Shown here: positions 8,611-15,991 of the stretch, piece by piece
Layout of the letters: each line of letters starts with the position of its first letter
How positions within the stretch are numbered: the first letter of the stretch is position 1
Assembly: GCF_050434925.1 (NCBI RefSeq)
Contig: NZ_JBNDJK010000001.1
Span: 4,898,001-4,962,000 of the forward strand
From: Inquilinus ginsengisoli_B
GTDB taxonomy: Bacteria > Pseudomonadota > Alphaproteobacteria > DSM-16000 > Inquilinaceae
DNA: 64,000 nt
Direction: 5' to 3'
Program-made: the position numbers and the translations under genes
Notes under the pieces: model-generated
Seen by the model: the letters and a program-made list of their open reading frames with translations, nothing else
The model's database searches: none
What the model was told of the DNA's origin: nothing

Positions 8611-9786
8611 CTACCCCGCGAACTGCCCGTGTGGCGACACGATCATGTCCCGCGGCACACCCGCCTGCAGCAGCCCCTCGCCGATCTGGCGCTCGGACGG
8701 GAAGCTGGAGATCACCACCTTGCGGCCGCTGCGCAGCACGTCGTCGGGCGCGATCACGGCATGGCGGCCGACGCTGTGGCCGTGCTTCTGGGTGTCGCGG
8801 TCGGTGATCGCCAGGATCCGCGCATGGCGCTCCAGCGAGGTGCGTTCCAGCATGGTCGAGGTGTGCAGCCCGGCGCCCCAGACATAGACCTCCTCGCCCG
8901 GCCGGATGCCGGCCTGCAGCCGTTCCTCGACTGCGCCCCAGCGCCGCTTCTCGACCTGGCCATAGGCCTCGCAGAAGGCGCGGTTCTTTTCGAAGCCGCC
9001 GACCAGCGGCCGGTCGGGCTGCGGCGCCTGCTTGCGGGCCAGCACGGTGATCACGGGATAGGGGTAGTGCTCGACCGTGACCGGCGCCTGCAGGATGCCG
9101 AAGCCGCTGCGGGCCAGCAGGTTGTCCAGCGACGTCTCGTCGAAATAGTTGACGTGCTCCATCATGAACAGCCCGGGCGGGTTCACCTCCGGCGCGGCCA
9201 GGCACGGCACCTCGAGCAGCAGCAGCCCGCCCTCGGCCAGGGCCGCATGCACCCGCCGCAGCGTCGCCGCCGGGTCGTAGATGTGCTCCAGCACATGCGA
9301 GAAGGTGATCAGATCCTGGCCGGGACGATGCGGCAGCGCCTCCTCGTCGCCGCCGAGATCGACCTCGATGCCGTTGCGCTCGCGCGCCTGCTCGACCGCC
9401 TTGGGCGACAGGTCGCAGCCGGCGACGGCCCAGCCCAGCTTGCGGAAATGCCAGAGCATCGACCCGCTGGAGGAGCCGACATCGTACATCCGGCCGGGCC
9501 GCACGCCGTCGGCCTGGATCATGGCGATCATCCGCCGGGCGGTGTCGATCAGCGGTGGCTCGCCGCCGCCGAAGACGGTGTAGTTCGAGAAGGTCTGGTA
9601 CTGGCGCAGCATGGTCTCGGGCGACACCGCGGGGTCCTGCAGCGTCAGGCCGCAATCGGAGCAGCAGCGCAGGGCGTAGGTGACGCGGCCGAGGCCGCAG
9701 ACATACATCGCCGTCTCGAACACCGTCTCGCCCTCGGTCGAGCCGCAGACGAAGCAGGCGCGGCGGATGGTAGAATTCTGCATCAA
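8611..9786 (-). CDS. class I SAM-dependent methyltransferase with N-terminal zinc-binding motif (C-methyltransferase type)
   Basis: The protein has 391 residues in three parts. The N-terminus has paired cysteines (ACFVC and LRCCSDC), the putative zinc-binding region of sugar C-methyltransferases. The middle is a Rossmann methyltransferase with MYDVGSSSGSML as SAM-binding motif I and FSHVLEHIYDP as the post-II motif. The C-terminal domain, with YVWGAGLHTSTML and AITDRDTQKHG, matches the C-methyltransferase C-terminal domain that binds the sugar nucleotide. Family members act on NDP-sugars in O-antigen or antibiotic pathways; there are no such genes next door, so the substrate is open. The short upstream gap contains three GGAAAC direct repeats of unknown meaning. 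Confidence 0.85.
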   Translation of the reverse strand: MMQNSTIRRACFVCGSTEGETVFETAMYVCGLGRVTYALRCCSDCGLTLQDPAVSPETMLRQYQTFSNYTVFGGGEPPLIDTARRMIAMIQADGVRPGRMYDVGSSSGSMLWHFRKLGWAVAGCDLSPKAVEQARERNGIEVDLGGDEEALPHRPGQDLITFSHVLEHIYDPAATLRRVHAALAEGGLLLLEVPCLAAPEVNPPGLFMMEHVNYFDETSLDNLLARSGFGILQAPVTVEHYPYPVITVLARKQAPQPDRPLVGGFEKNRAFCEAYGQVEKRRWGAVEERLQAGIRPGEEVYVWGAGLHTSTMLERTSLERHARILAITDRDTQKHGHSVGRHAVIAPDDVLRSGRKVVISSFPSERQIGEGLLQAGVPRDMIVSPHGQFAG

Positions 9787-9921
9787 AATCCCCCCGGAAA
9801 CCTGATGTGCCCGGAAACGCCTGTAAACTCCCGGACATGCTTGGAAACACGGGGGGCAGGATAGGCGGCCGATCCTGATCTGTCACGCCCGGCACGGGGC
9901 GCCGGCGAGGATAGGGCTGGC

Positions 9922-10125
9922 CTATACCTCGACCAAATCGAGGCGTTTCTTGATCCGCTCGATGTCACCGGCCATCCGGTCAAGCCGCCGGGACACGCTG
10001 GCATACTGGCTCTCCAGATTGCCGACGCGTTCCTTCAGTTCGCCGAGGTCGGTCTTGACCTCGGCGATGTCACCGCGGATCGCACGGAGCAGATCCAGAA
10101 CGACGTTGTCGGGCTTGTCGGTCAT
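9922..10125 (-). CDS. small coiled-coil protein (67 aa), paralogue of the protein at 59891
   Basis: After the N-terminal MTDKPDNVVLDLLRAIR, the whole protein is a heptad-like helix with many Glu, Lys and Leu residues and no signal or membrane segment. It shares layout and ending (RIKKRLDLVEV) with the 80-residue protein at 59891-60133 (RIKRRLELAP). Small proteins like this are widespread in alphaproteobacteria and unassigned. They may form homo-oligomers or cap larger partners. It stands alone between the methyltransferase and the att site of the island. Confidence 0.7.
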   Translation of the reverse strand: MTDKPDNVVLDLLRAIRGDIAEVKTDLGELKERVGNLESQYASVSRRLDRMAGDIERIKKRLDLVEV

Positions 10126-10225
10126 CTATCGGCCAGAACTGTCGATGGCTGTCGGCCAGCCTACACCAGAAATGGGGACGCTGCGAAAAGCGTAGAGAGC
10201 GCCGCCGCAGCCCGCGGAAGCCAAA

Positions 10226-10283
10226 AATGGTGCCGGATGCAGGGGTCGAACCCGCGACCTTCGGTTTACAAAACCGCTGCTCT
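10226..10283. repeat. attachment site repeat, left copy (3' part of tRNA-Thr)
   Basis: These 58 bases are identical to 26005-26062, which lie in the intact tRNA-Thr gene. The match covers the tRNA 3' end, T-arm, variable loop and anticodon arm, and stops within the D-stem side. It marks one end of an element integrated by a tyrosine recombinase. Here the tRNA is truncated and non-functional. Confidence 0.95.
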
Positions 10284-10404
10284 TGTATTTCATGACATCG
10301 CACTGCATCGCACGACGTGCGCCGAACACGTGACAATCCGCCATGTCCAGCGCAATCTGTCTCTCACGAGTTCACACGGAACATCGCTGGTCACTGCACC
10401 GAAA

Positions 10405-10425
10405 TGTGACCCCAGGTGTGACCCC
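10405..10425 (+). promoter_or_regulatory. candidate integrase arm-type sites, left end
   Basis: TGTGACCCC occurs twice, at 10405-10413 and 10417-10425, with a 12-bp period. The same arrangement, TGTGACCCC then CGTGACCCC with the same 12-bp period, lies at 25919-25939 near the other end. Paired short direct repeats at both ends of an integrated element are what P4/lambda-type integrases bind with their N-terminal domain. The pair also lies just ahead of the integrase start, so it could control that gene. Confidence 0.6.
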
Positions 10426-10440
10426 GAGGGAAAGACGGAC

Positions 10441-11733
10441 ATGGCGAACAAGCGGCTGTCAGAAGAGTCAGTGAGGAAGATGCGCGCACCGGAGACGGGA
10501 CGTGTGCAGGTGTACGACGCAGTGATGCCCGGTCTGGTGCTGCGCGTGTCGAGCACGGATGTCCGGTCATGGTCATTCGTGTATCGCATCAACGGCGCAC
10601 AGAAGCGTCTGTCACTCGGCCAGTGGCCCGGCATGGGCGTTGCGCTGGCACGCGAGCATGCAGGCGACGCAGCAAAGATGGTGCAGCGTGGCGAAGATCC
10701 CGTTGCGGCACGCAAGGCGGAAGCGGAGACGGCACGGACAGCCGTCACCGTCGCACAGTTGGTGGACGATTTCACCGAGAAGCACATCAAGCGCAACATG
10801 CGTGGCGGCGCACCGGAAGCGGAACGCCTGCTGCGCAAGAACGTCGTGCCAGTGCTCGGCAAGAAGCTGGTCAAGGACGTGACGGCTGCGGATGTGCGCG
10901 CGCTGTTGGACGACATGCTCAGTCACGCGCCCGTGTCGGCAAATCGCACGCGCACGGTGCTCCACAAGCTGTTCGATTGGGCCATGGAGCGCGACATCGT
11001 GACGACGAACGTGGTGAAGCGCGTCGCACCGGTCACGCAAGAGACGGCGAAAGACCGTGTGCTGTCCGATGCGGAGCTTGTGGAAGTCTGGCACGCAGCG
11101 GGCAAGCTGGGCTGGCCATTCGGCAATGTGTTCCGTCTGTTGATGGTCACGGCGGCACGTCGCAGCGAGATTGCAGAACTGGAGCGCACGGAGGTTGCAC
11201 CGGACGGTGAGAGCATCGTCATCAAGGCCGAACGCATGAAAGCCGGCCTGCCGCACGTCATTGCGTTGTCCTCGCTGGGACAGGCCGAACTCGCGGCGGC
11301 ACCGATGATGCATCAGCCGGACACGAACCCGCCCAAGCCCAGCGTGCATGTGTTCACCACGAACGGCACAACGCCTGTCAGCGGGTGGAGCCGGGCGAAG
11401 TCACGCATCGACAAACTCATTCTCGACGCGCGACGCGAGGACATGAAGCGTCACGGGGCGGACCCGGCCGATGCACAGGCCATGCCTGAGTGGACAGTGC
11501 ACGATCTGCGTCGCACCGCTGCAACCGGAATGGCCCGCATCGGCATCGACTTCATGGTCATCGGCGCCGTGCTGGCACATTCGCAGCGCCGGCACGTCGG
11601 GATCACGGCAACGTACGCACGGCACAGGTTCGACGTGGAGAAGAAGCGTGCTTTGGAGGTGTGGGGAATGCACCTGCAACACCTTCTCTCTCCCAAAACC
11701 GACAACGTGGTGTCATTTCCGGCAAGTGCTTGA
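10441..11733 (+). CDS. int: tyrosine-type site-specific integrase (P4 family)
   Basis: The 430-residue protein begins with the DUF4102-type arm-binding domain (KRLSEESVRKMRAPETGR ... RLSLGQWPGM), then a SAM-like core-binding domain (about residues 100-190) and a C-terminal catalytic domain. The catalytic set is visible: Arg in TAARRSE, Lys in ERMKAG, His and Arg in HDLRRTAA, a His in VLAHSQRR, and the nucleophilic Tyr in TATYARH. This family integrates into tRNA 3' ends, which agrees with the 58-bp tRNA-Thr repeats. The ATG at 10441 gives the standard N-terminus; the frame is open further upstream through the att site but without reason to be translated. Confidence 0.95.
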   Translation: MANKRLSEESVRKMRAPETGRVQVYDAVMPGLVLRVSSTDVRSWSFVYRINGAQKRLSLGQWPGMGVALAREHAGDAAKMVQRGEDPVAARKAEAETARTAVTVAQLVDDFTEKHIKRNMRGGAPEAERLLRKNVVPVLGKKLVKDVTAADVRALLDDMLSHAPVSANRTRTVLHKLFDWAMERDIVTTNVVKRVAPVTQETAKDRVLSDAELVEVWHAAGKLGWPFGNVFRLLMVTAARRSEIAELERTEVAPDGESIVIKAERMKAGLPHVIALSSLGQAELAAAPMMHQPDTNPPKPSVHVFTTNGTTPVSGWSRAKSRIDKLILDARREDMKRHGADPADAQAMPEWTVHDLRRTAATGMARIGIDFMVIGAVLAHSQRRHVGITATYARHRFDVEKKRALEVWGMHLQHLLSPKTDNVVSFPASA

Positions 11734-11896
11734 TCTTGCGGTGCTTTTTGTCTGTGACAGCGTGACGGCACCCGTCTTGTCGGCACCGGCACCACTCGCA
11801 ACTCGTGTTGTGAAGTGCAGTGGAGTGGATTTGGGCCAGTGATTGCGTCTGTTGTATGTCCATGCCGCGCCAGGGAGGCAGAGACCAGCGCCGGAT

Positions 11897-11926
11897 TTGA
11901 CAATTGGGGTTGCTCTGTACTGTAAT
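11897..11926 (+). promoter_or_regulatory. predicted sigma-70 promoter after the integrase gene
   Basis: TTGACA (11897-11902), 18 bp, then TGTAAT (11921-11926). It lies 31 bp before the small membrane-protein gene at 11958. The surrounding motif GATTTGACAATTGGGG nearly recurs at 15916 as GATTTGACAATGGGG, so both may answer to the same regulator. Confidence 0.5.
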
Positions 11927-11957
11927 TACTCAATGAATTGTTCAAGGATGTTCAACG

Positions 11958-12287
11958 ATGATCGAGCAAGAGCGCAGAACTGAGCTTCGGACATTTCTCG
12001 CCAGTGTCGCCGTGTCTGCTGCTCTGGTGATCCCTGTTACTCTGATCCTTCCCAGAGCAGGTGACGGGTACGAGGAACGCGTGTCCGGCCGGCCGGTGCA
12101 GGAGCAGACAGCAGAACCGGCGCCAGCGCATGTGCAGACTGCCACGGCCGAGCCGATCGTCATCGTGAAGTGGACGCTTGAAGCCGAACCGACGTGGTAT
12201 GTCGGCCCGCTGTCCACGCAGCGTGAGCGGATGATCTTCTGTCTGCAGAAGCCCAAATACTGCACGATCGAGATGCGCGGAGGCTGA
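11958..12287 (+). CDS. small single-pass membrane protein, unknown function (109 aa)
   Basis: I do not recognise this protein. Residues about 12-30 form one hydrophobic helix after a short charged N-terminus, so it is probably anchored in the inner membrane with the rest outside the cytoplasm. Two cysteines sit near the C-terminus (FCLQKPKYC). The ATG at 11958 has AAGGAT upstream and lies shortly after a good promoter. Position behind the integrase suggests an accessory gene of the element, for example in exclusion or lysis control, but nothing in the sequence proves that. Confidence 0.55.
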   Translation: MIEQERRTELRTFLASVAVSAALVIPVTLILPRAGDGYEERVSGRPVQEQTAEPAPAHVQTATAEPIVIVKWTLEAEPTWYVGPLSTQRERMIFCLQKPKYCTIEMRGG

Positions 12288-12348
12288 TGCAGAGCCGATC
12301 CGTGGTACGCTGCACCCGTTTCAACCGCCATTTAAACGGGAGGCAAGA

Positions 12349-12672
12349 ATGCCGATTGGAGAATCCGATTTCGAGATTGTGGACATCAACCAACGGACCG
12401 GCGCGGATGGTCTGGTATTTGGGACCGTCGTTTTCGTTGAAGATGACAAGCTCGTCGGTGGAGGCGACGTTGCGCACATCACGTCAGTGAAAGTTCGGAT
12501 CGTGGCGACCGATGGTGCAACATTGCACCAAATTCGAGAGGATCTTTACAGGACGGCGGTGAACCAATTGCGTCGTGTACTCAATCGAACGAAGGGGAAG
12601 ACCGCGGCTGACTTAACATCTGCCTCAGAGAAAAAGATGGCAGAGGTTCAACCCGGTGATTTCGCTCCCTGA
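12349..12672 (+). CDS. hypothetical protein of the element (107 aa)
   Basis: No family is recognised. The sequence looks like a soluble alpha/beta protein: the first 50 residues alternate in the pattern of beta strands, followed by a basic helix around YRTAVNQLRRVLNR. The start at 12349 is well supported by GGGAGG 7 bp upstream. It ends about 30 bp before a strong terminator and so probably closes the short transcript that begins at 11930. Confidence 0.55.
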   Translation: MPIGESDFEIVDINQRTGADGLVFGTVVFVEDDKLVGGGDVAHITSVKVRIVATDGATLHQIREDLYRTAVNQLRRVLNRTKGKTAADLTSASEKKMAEVQPGDFAP

Positions 12673-12700
12673 TCGCCATCTGACCATCTCCGGAACAAGG

Positions 12701-12729
12701 AAGCCCGGCTTAACGACCGGGCTTCTTTT
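12701..12729 (+). terminator. rho-independent terminator
   Basis: AAGCCCGG pairs with CCGGGCTT around an 8-base loop and is followed by CTTTT. It separates the 12349 gene from the convergent terminase-small-like gene and could serve both. Confidence 0.8.
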
Positions 12730-12738
12730 GCGAGCAGT

Positions 12739-13116
12739 TCACCCCGCGTACGGTTCCGGCGGTGGCAGCACTGCTGGTGCTTCCTCCGTCTCGCCGTGCT
12801 GTTCAACGCCGCGCATCGCTGCCGCTTCCGCACCGTTCACAAGACAGAACGGCCCGTCTGTCTCAACACCGTTGATGTTGCTGCCGATCACGATCGTCAT
12901 GCGGTTCTCAACCTGCAATTCGATCTGCTGACGCGCCTTGCCGTCGAGACGGTTGCCAATCTCTTGGATGGCGCTGCTTTCGCCTTCCATCGCTTGTTCG
13001 ACCAACTTGTCAGCGATGGCTTCGAGACGACGACGCTTGTCCTTCGCAGACACCGCACGGTTTACCGCCTTGCGTATCGCTGCTGCGAAAGCGCGTTCTG
13101 TTTTGTGATCAGCCAT
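12739..13116 (-). CDS. phage protein resembling terminase small subunits (125 aa)
   Basis: The core AIADKLVEQAMEGESSAIQEIGNRLDGKARQQIELQ is the helical pattern found in many phage small terminase or terminase-associated proteins, where a first helix is followed by 'EGDxxAIxEIxDRLDGKP'. The N-terminal 35 residues are strongly basic, as expected for DNA binding; the C-terminus ends in a Pro-rich tail. A small terminase normally chooses the DNA to be packaged together with a large terminase, and no large subunit is seen here. It is transcribed opposite to all other element genes except the AbiJ-like gene. The ATG at 13116 is chosen because upstream codons look like leader sequence. Confidence 0.5.
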   Translation of the reverse strand: MADHKTERAFAAAIRKAVNRAVSAKDKRRRLEAIADKLVEQAMEGESSAIQEIGNRLDGKARQQIELQVENRMTIVIGSNINGVETDGPFCLVNGAEAAAMRGVEQHGETEEAPAVLPPPEPYAG

Positions 13117-13379
13117 CGTTCGTGATCCGTCTCGCGTGTTGCGTGGTGCCTTGAATTGTACCCGCCCGCTTGAAGATCCGCACGCACTTGTGCAATGGAA
13201 CCATCGACGGAGAGAGGTTGCTGCGGCAGGCACGAGCCAATTGCGGACAGTGTCTGCAGAAACCGCATGAAAATGCAGACAATGTACACAATGCTTTTAT
13301 TGCATGGCTTCTCGAATTGATCTTCAAGAGCGCTCGGCCCATCCTTCTGGTGTGCAGTAATTCTCAGAGGTCATCAGAG

Positions 13380-13583
13380 ATGGAAGAGATCATCCGCGTC
13401 GACGAGGTGGTCAGGATCACCGGCATGCCAGTCAGCACCCTGTACCGCTGGATCGAGGAAGGCCGGTTCCCGCGACAGGTGAAGCTCGGCCCGCGCGCGG
13501 TGGGCTGGTACCGCCGCGAGGTGAAGGAGTGGGCCGACAACCGGCCCCGGAAGCCCGCCGCCGGCTCACAGCACGCGACCTGA
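13380..13583 (+). CDS. AlpA-like helix-turn-helix regulator / excisionase (67 aa)
   Basis: The sequence IIRVDEVVRITGMPVSTLYRWIEEGRFPRQVKLGPRAVGW is the classical AlpA/HTH_17 domain: recognition helix in STLYRWIEEG followed by the basic wing. In P4-like satellites AlpA controls excision and gene expression. The gene has the ATG at 13380 preceded by AGAGGTCATCAGAG. It is divergent from the terminase-small-like gene and is followed by the helicase/primase gene, the order often seen in satellites and integrative elements. Confidence 0.85.
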   Translation: MEEIIRVDEVVRITGMPVSTLYRWIEEGRFPRQVKLGPRAVGWYRREVKEWADNRPRKPAAGSQHAT

Positions 13584-13627
13584 CGGCCGGGCAGGGGCGG
13601 CCGGGCAGGGGACCGGCCAAAAGAAAG

Positions 13628-13659
13628 CCCCGGCTTGGGGGGGGGGGGCCAAGCCGGGG
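13628..13659 (+). promoter_or_regulatory. perfect hairpin with a run of twelve G around its loop
   Basis: CCCCGGCTTGG (13628-13638) pairs exactly with CCAAGCCGGGG (13649-13659). The whole loop is G, giving an uninterrupted G12 at 13637-13648. It lies between alpA and the helicase gene and has no U-tract, so it is not a standard terminator. Homopolymers of this length slip in replication and in sequencing, so the exact count may vary. Confidence 0.7.
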
Positions 13660-13751
13660 TCAGGTGCCAGACGACGTGACGTACCAACAAAGAAGACGAG
13701 AGATCGAAGCAACGCGCAAGGGTCAGAACCAATGCAGAAAGATCCGTCGCC

Positions 13752-15086
13752 ATGAGCAAGAAAAATGATGCCACAAGCGCGGCATCGGTACAATCAAAAC
13801 TGAAGACACGATACATCTTCATCATCAGAAGTGCTGCGTTTTGGGATCAGAGCATGCGGACATTCGTCGAACCGCGTGCACTGGATCTTGCCTTTGCCAG
13901 AACGAAGTTGAAAGTACCCGGCAGCGACGATCTGGTTTCCGCAACGATGTACGCGAGGCATTGCGGCTGGGATGCTGACGACATCTCGTTCATGCCAGGG
14001 GAAGACGAGTTCTTCGATGAACGCGGCGTCCGGTACTTCAACCTCTGGCGGCCGACGACGGTTCGCGCGGTTGAAGACGACGTAACACCGTTCGTCGAGC
14101 ACGCACGGTACATCCTCGATGGTGATGAAGTCGCCATTCGATATGTGCTCGACTTCATGGCACATGTCGTGCAGCACCCGAGCAAGAAAGTGCGCAGCGC
14201 CGTGCTGATCACGTCGCAGAAACACGGTGTCGGAAAGTCAACCATCGCCGAGATGTTTGCAAAGGTCGTTGGTGTTGATCACGCGAAAGCGATTGAGACG
14301 CGACAACTGCTGTCACCGTTCAACGGATGGTTGAAAGACGCGCTGTTCGTCTGGGTTAACGAATTGAAAGTCCCGAGGCAGTCAGAGATTACCGGCGTTC
14401 TGAAAGAGTTGATCACGACTGACGAAATGCAGATCAACGAGAAGCACCAGCCGGTACGCAAGATCAGGCAGTTTGCGAACTTCATGCTGTTCTCGAACCA
14501 CGAAGACGCAATGCCTGTCGAGCAGAGCGACCGGCGCATCTTCGTGCATCACTCCAAAGCGGCGCCGCGTGATCGTGCGTATTACGACGGTCTCTGGCAC
14601 TGGTTCGACCATGGCGGTGCCGAGGCTCTGTTGTACTTCCTGCGGCACCGGGACATCCGCGAGTTTGATCGCAACGCACCAGCGCCGATGTCGGATGACA
14701 AGGCGTTGTCGCAGCAGGCGAGCCGGCCACCATGGCAACAGCACCTGGACGCCGCACTTGCAGCCGGTGCGGACCCGTTCGCGCGCGATATCGTGAGTGT
14801 TCCGGACATCGCGGATCACTTAAAGGGCGCGACCGGTCTCACCGTCTCTCTGCACAAGGTCGGCCAGTGGTTGCGAGACATCGGCGCGGCCGACCTTGGC
14901 GTGATCCGCGTCAAGAGCACCGGGTCGAACCAGACGCCGAAGCTGTGGGCAGCGCGGCAGCCGGAGTTCTGGCGGGCGGTGCCTCCGGGTGACGTGGCAC
15001 AGCACTTCGTCAGGGGTGCCCGGCCCGCCCCGGCGCCTGTGACCGGGCCGAGCCGGCGGGTTTGTACCCTGCTGCTGCCATCGTGA
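13752..15086 (+). CDS. SF3-type helicase/primase-family replication protein (444 aa)
   Basis: A central ATPase domain carries Walker A (SQKHGVGKST, about residue 160), a Walker B-like acidic segment in LKDALFVWVNEL, and the sensor-1/motif C region FANFMLFSNHEDAMPV. This is the arrangement of DUF5906-type phage and satellite helicases that open DNA at the element's own origin. The N-terminal 100 residues show no clear primase zinc or TOPRIM motif, so helicase activity is better supported than primase. The C-terminal part has a winged-helix-like segment (VGQWLRDIGAADLGVIRVKS). The gene is followed at once by repeats that look like an origin (15106-15274). Confidence 0.8.
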   Translation: MSKKNDATSAASVQSKLKTRYIFIIRSAAFWDQSMRTFVEPRALDLAFARTKLKVPGSDDLVSATMYARHCGWDADDISFMPGEDEFFDERGVRYFNLWRPTTVRAVEDDVTPFVEHARYILDGDEVAIRYVLDFMAHVVQHPSKKVRSAVLITSQKHGVGKSTIAEMFAKVVGVDHAKAIETRQLLSPFNGWLKDALFVWVNELKVPRQSEITGVLKELITTDEMQINEKHQPVRKIRQFANFMLFSNHEDAMPVEQSDRRIFVHHSKAAPRDRAYYDGLWHWFDHGGAEALLYFLRHRDIREFDRNAPAPMSDDKALSQQASRPPWQQHLDAALAAGADPFARDIVSVPDIADHLKGATGLTVSLHKVGQWLRDIGAADLGVIRVKSTGSNQTPKLWAARQPEFWRAVPPGDVAQHFVRGARPAPAPVTGPSRRVCTLLLPS

Positions 15087-15105
15087 GCGGGCCGGTGTTT
15101 GTGTC

Positions 15106-15274
15106 GTTTCCCCCAAAAGGGAACAACTTTTTACTTACAGATCCATCCACCCACCTTTTTCTCACTCTTAAATGGAAACAAGGGAAACAGAGGAGAGAAG
15201 TGCAGGTAAATCAAGGTGTTGCCCCGTTTCCTTGTCGGTTTCCCTGGGCAACATCGAAGGGACACAGGGAAACC
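15106..15274. repeat. cluster of GGGAAAC/GTTTCCC repeats, candidate replication origin
   Basis: Within 170 bp there are about seven copies of the core: GTTTCCC (15106), GGGAAC (15119), GGAAACA (15174), GGGAAACA (15182), GTTTCC (15226), GGTTTCCCTG (15237-15246) and its exact inverse CAGGGAAACC (15265-15274). A run of AT-rich DNA (15124-15180) lies between them. Iterons of both orientations flanking an AT-rich segment, directly behind a helicase gene, fit an origin; control of the next gene is the alternative. Confidence 0.5.
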
Positions 15275-15300
15275 CACCGGACCAACAGAGGATGCTGACA

Positions 15301-15822
15301 ATGAGCACTCAGAAGTACGAAATCTCCGCAACCGACATGGCGATGTTGCGTCAACTCACGCTCGACTTGCGCGGCTCGCGCTGGTTCGAGAGATCGACCG
15401 ACACGCGGTACGAGTACGACTTATGGGCGGAGTATCTGCCGAAACGGTTCGACAAAGACGCAGGCGTGTTCCGTCTGGAGAAAGAAAAGGTCGAAGCGCT
15501 GCGCGGTGGATTGCTCGACCACAACGTGCCGATGCATGTCATGCGGCGACATGGATCGTACGATCACGCTGATGCGCTGAAATGGCACGTCAATCCGCAG
15601 GTTGCAAGCGAGTTGCGACCAGAACAGCAGCACTGGCTGCGCAAGTTGTCGATGTTGATCGATCCGGATTTCTGCGAGCGGATGGAGAAGCGCGCAGCGG
15701 CGTTCGAACATCAGTGGCGCAAGCGTATCGATGCGCTGTTGAAACAGCAGTACGACGAGTGGTGGGCGTCGCTGTCGGAAGAAGAACGCAAAAAGTATCT
15801 CGACAAGGGCGATGATGCGTAA
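15301..15822 (+). CDS. hypothetical element protein (173 aa)
   Basis: No known family. The protein is charged and mostly helical, with several Trp residues (RGSRWFER, EQQHWLRK, FEHQWRK, YDEWWASL). The C-terminal third, LLKQQYDEWWASLSEEERKKYLD, looks like a helix ending in a DnaJ-like SEEERKKY turn. I took the ATG at 15301, 9 bp after CAGAGG, rather than the ATG at 15292. It lies behind the repeat cluster and before the virion-protein block. Confidence 0.65.
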   Translation: MSTQKYEISATDMAMLRQLTLDLRGSRWFERSTDTRYEYDLWAEYLPKRFDKDAGVFRLEKEKVEALRGGLLDHNVPMHVMRRHGSYDHADALKWHVNPQVASELRPEQQHWLRKLSMLIDPDFCERMEKRAAAFEHQWRKRIDALLKQQYDEWWASLSEEERKKYLDKGDDA

Positions 15823-15918
15823 GCGGAGCAACGTTCGCAACGCGTGTTGTGAACGAGAGAAGATTGGCCAACCGTGAAGTAAAAGGTCGAGTGGTACCAG
15901 AAGAAATGGGCCATTGAT

Positions 15919-15971
15919 TTGACAATGGGGCCGGACAGAGGGACAATTATCAAAACCCAGAGGCCGGCCCC
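15919..15971 (+). promoter_or_regulatory. predicted promoter with GGGGCCGG/CCGGCCCC inverted repeat ahead of the virion block
   Basis: TTGACA at 15919-15924 is followed about 18-20 bp later by ACAATTAT. The inverted repeat GGGGCCGG (15927-15934) and CCGGCCCC (15964-15971) encloses the -10 region, and the first gene of the block starts 20 bp later. The -35 surroundings match those at 11894-11906. It is the obvious place for late-gene control. Confidence 0.5.
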
Positions 15972-15991
15972 AAAGTACAGGAACAGACCAG

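Larger units (their letters stand above)
10126..10440. other. left junction of the island: chromosome edge, att repeat and integrase leader
   Basis: No gene is seen. It contains the chromosomal remnant of the tRNA-Thr 3' end (10226-10283), then about 120 bp of element DNA, then a pair of TGTGACCCC repeats (10405-10425) 16 bp before the integrase start. Confidence 0.7.

Noticed and set aside
9781..9860. GGAAAC direct repeats upstream of the methyltransferase gene as a small repeat array
   Set aside because: Only three imperfect copies in 60 bp; too little to call, although they could be a regulator site.
10237..10440. Upstream extension of the integrase frame through the att site
   Set aside because: It would place tRNA-derived codons in the protein; the ATG at 10441 gives the normal integrase N-terminus.
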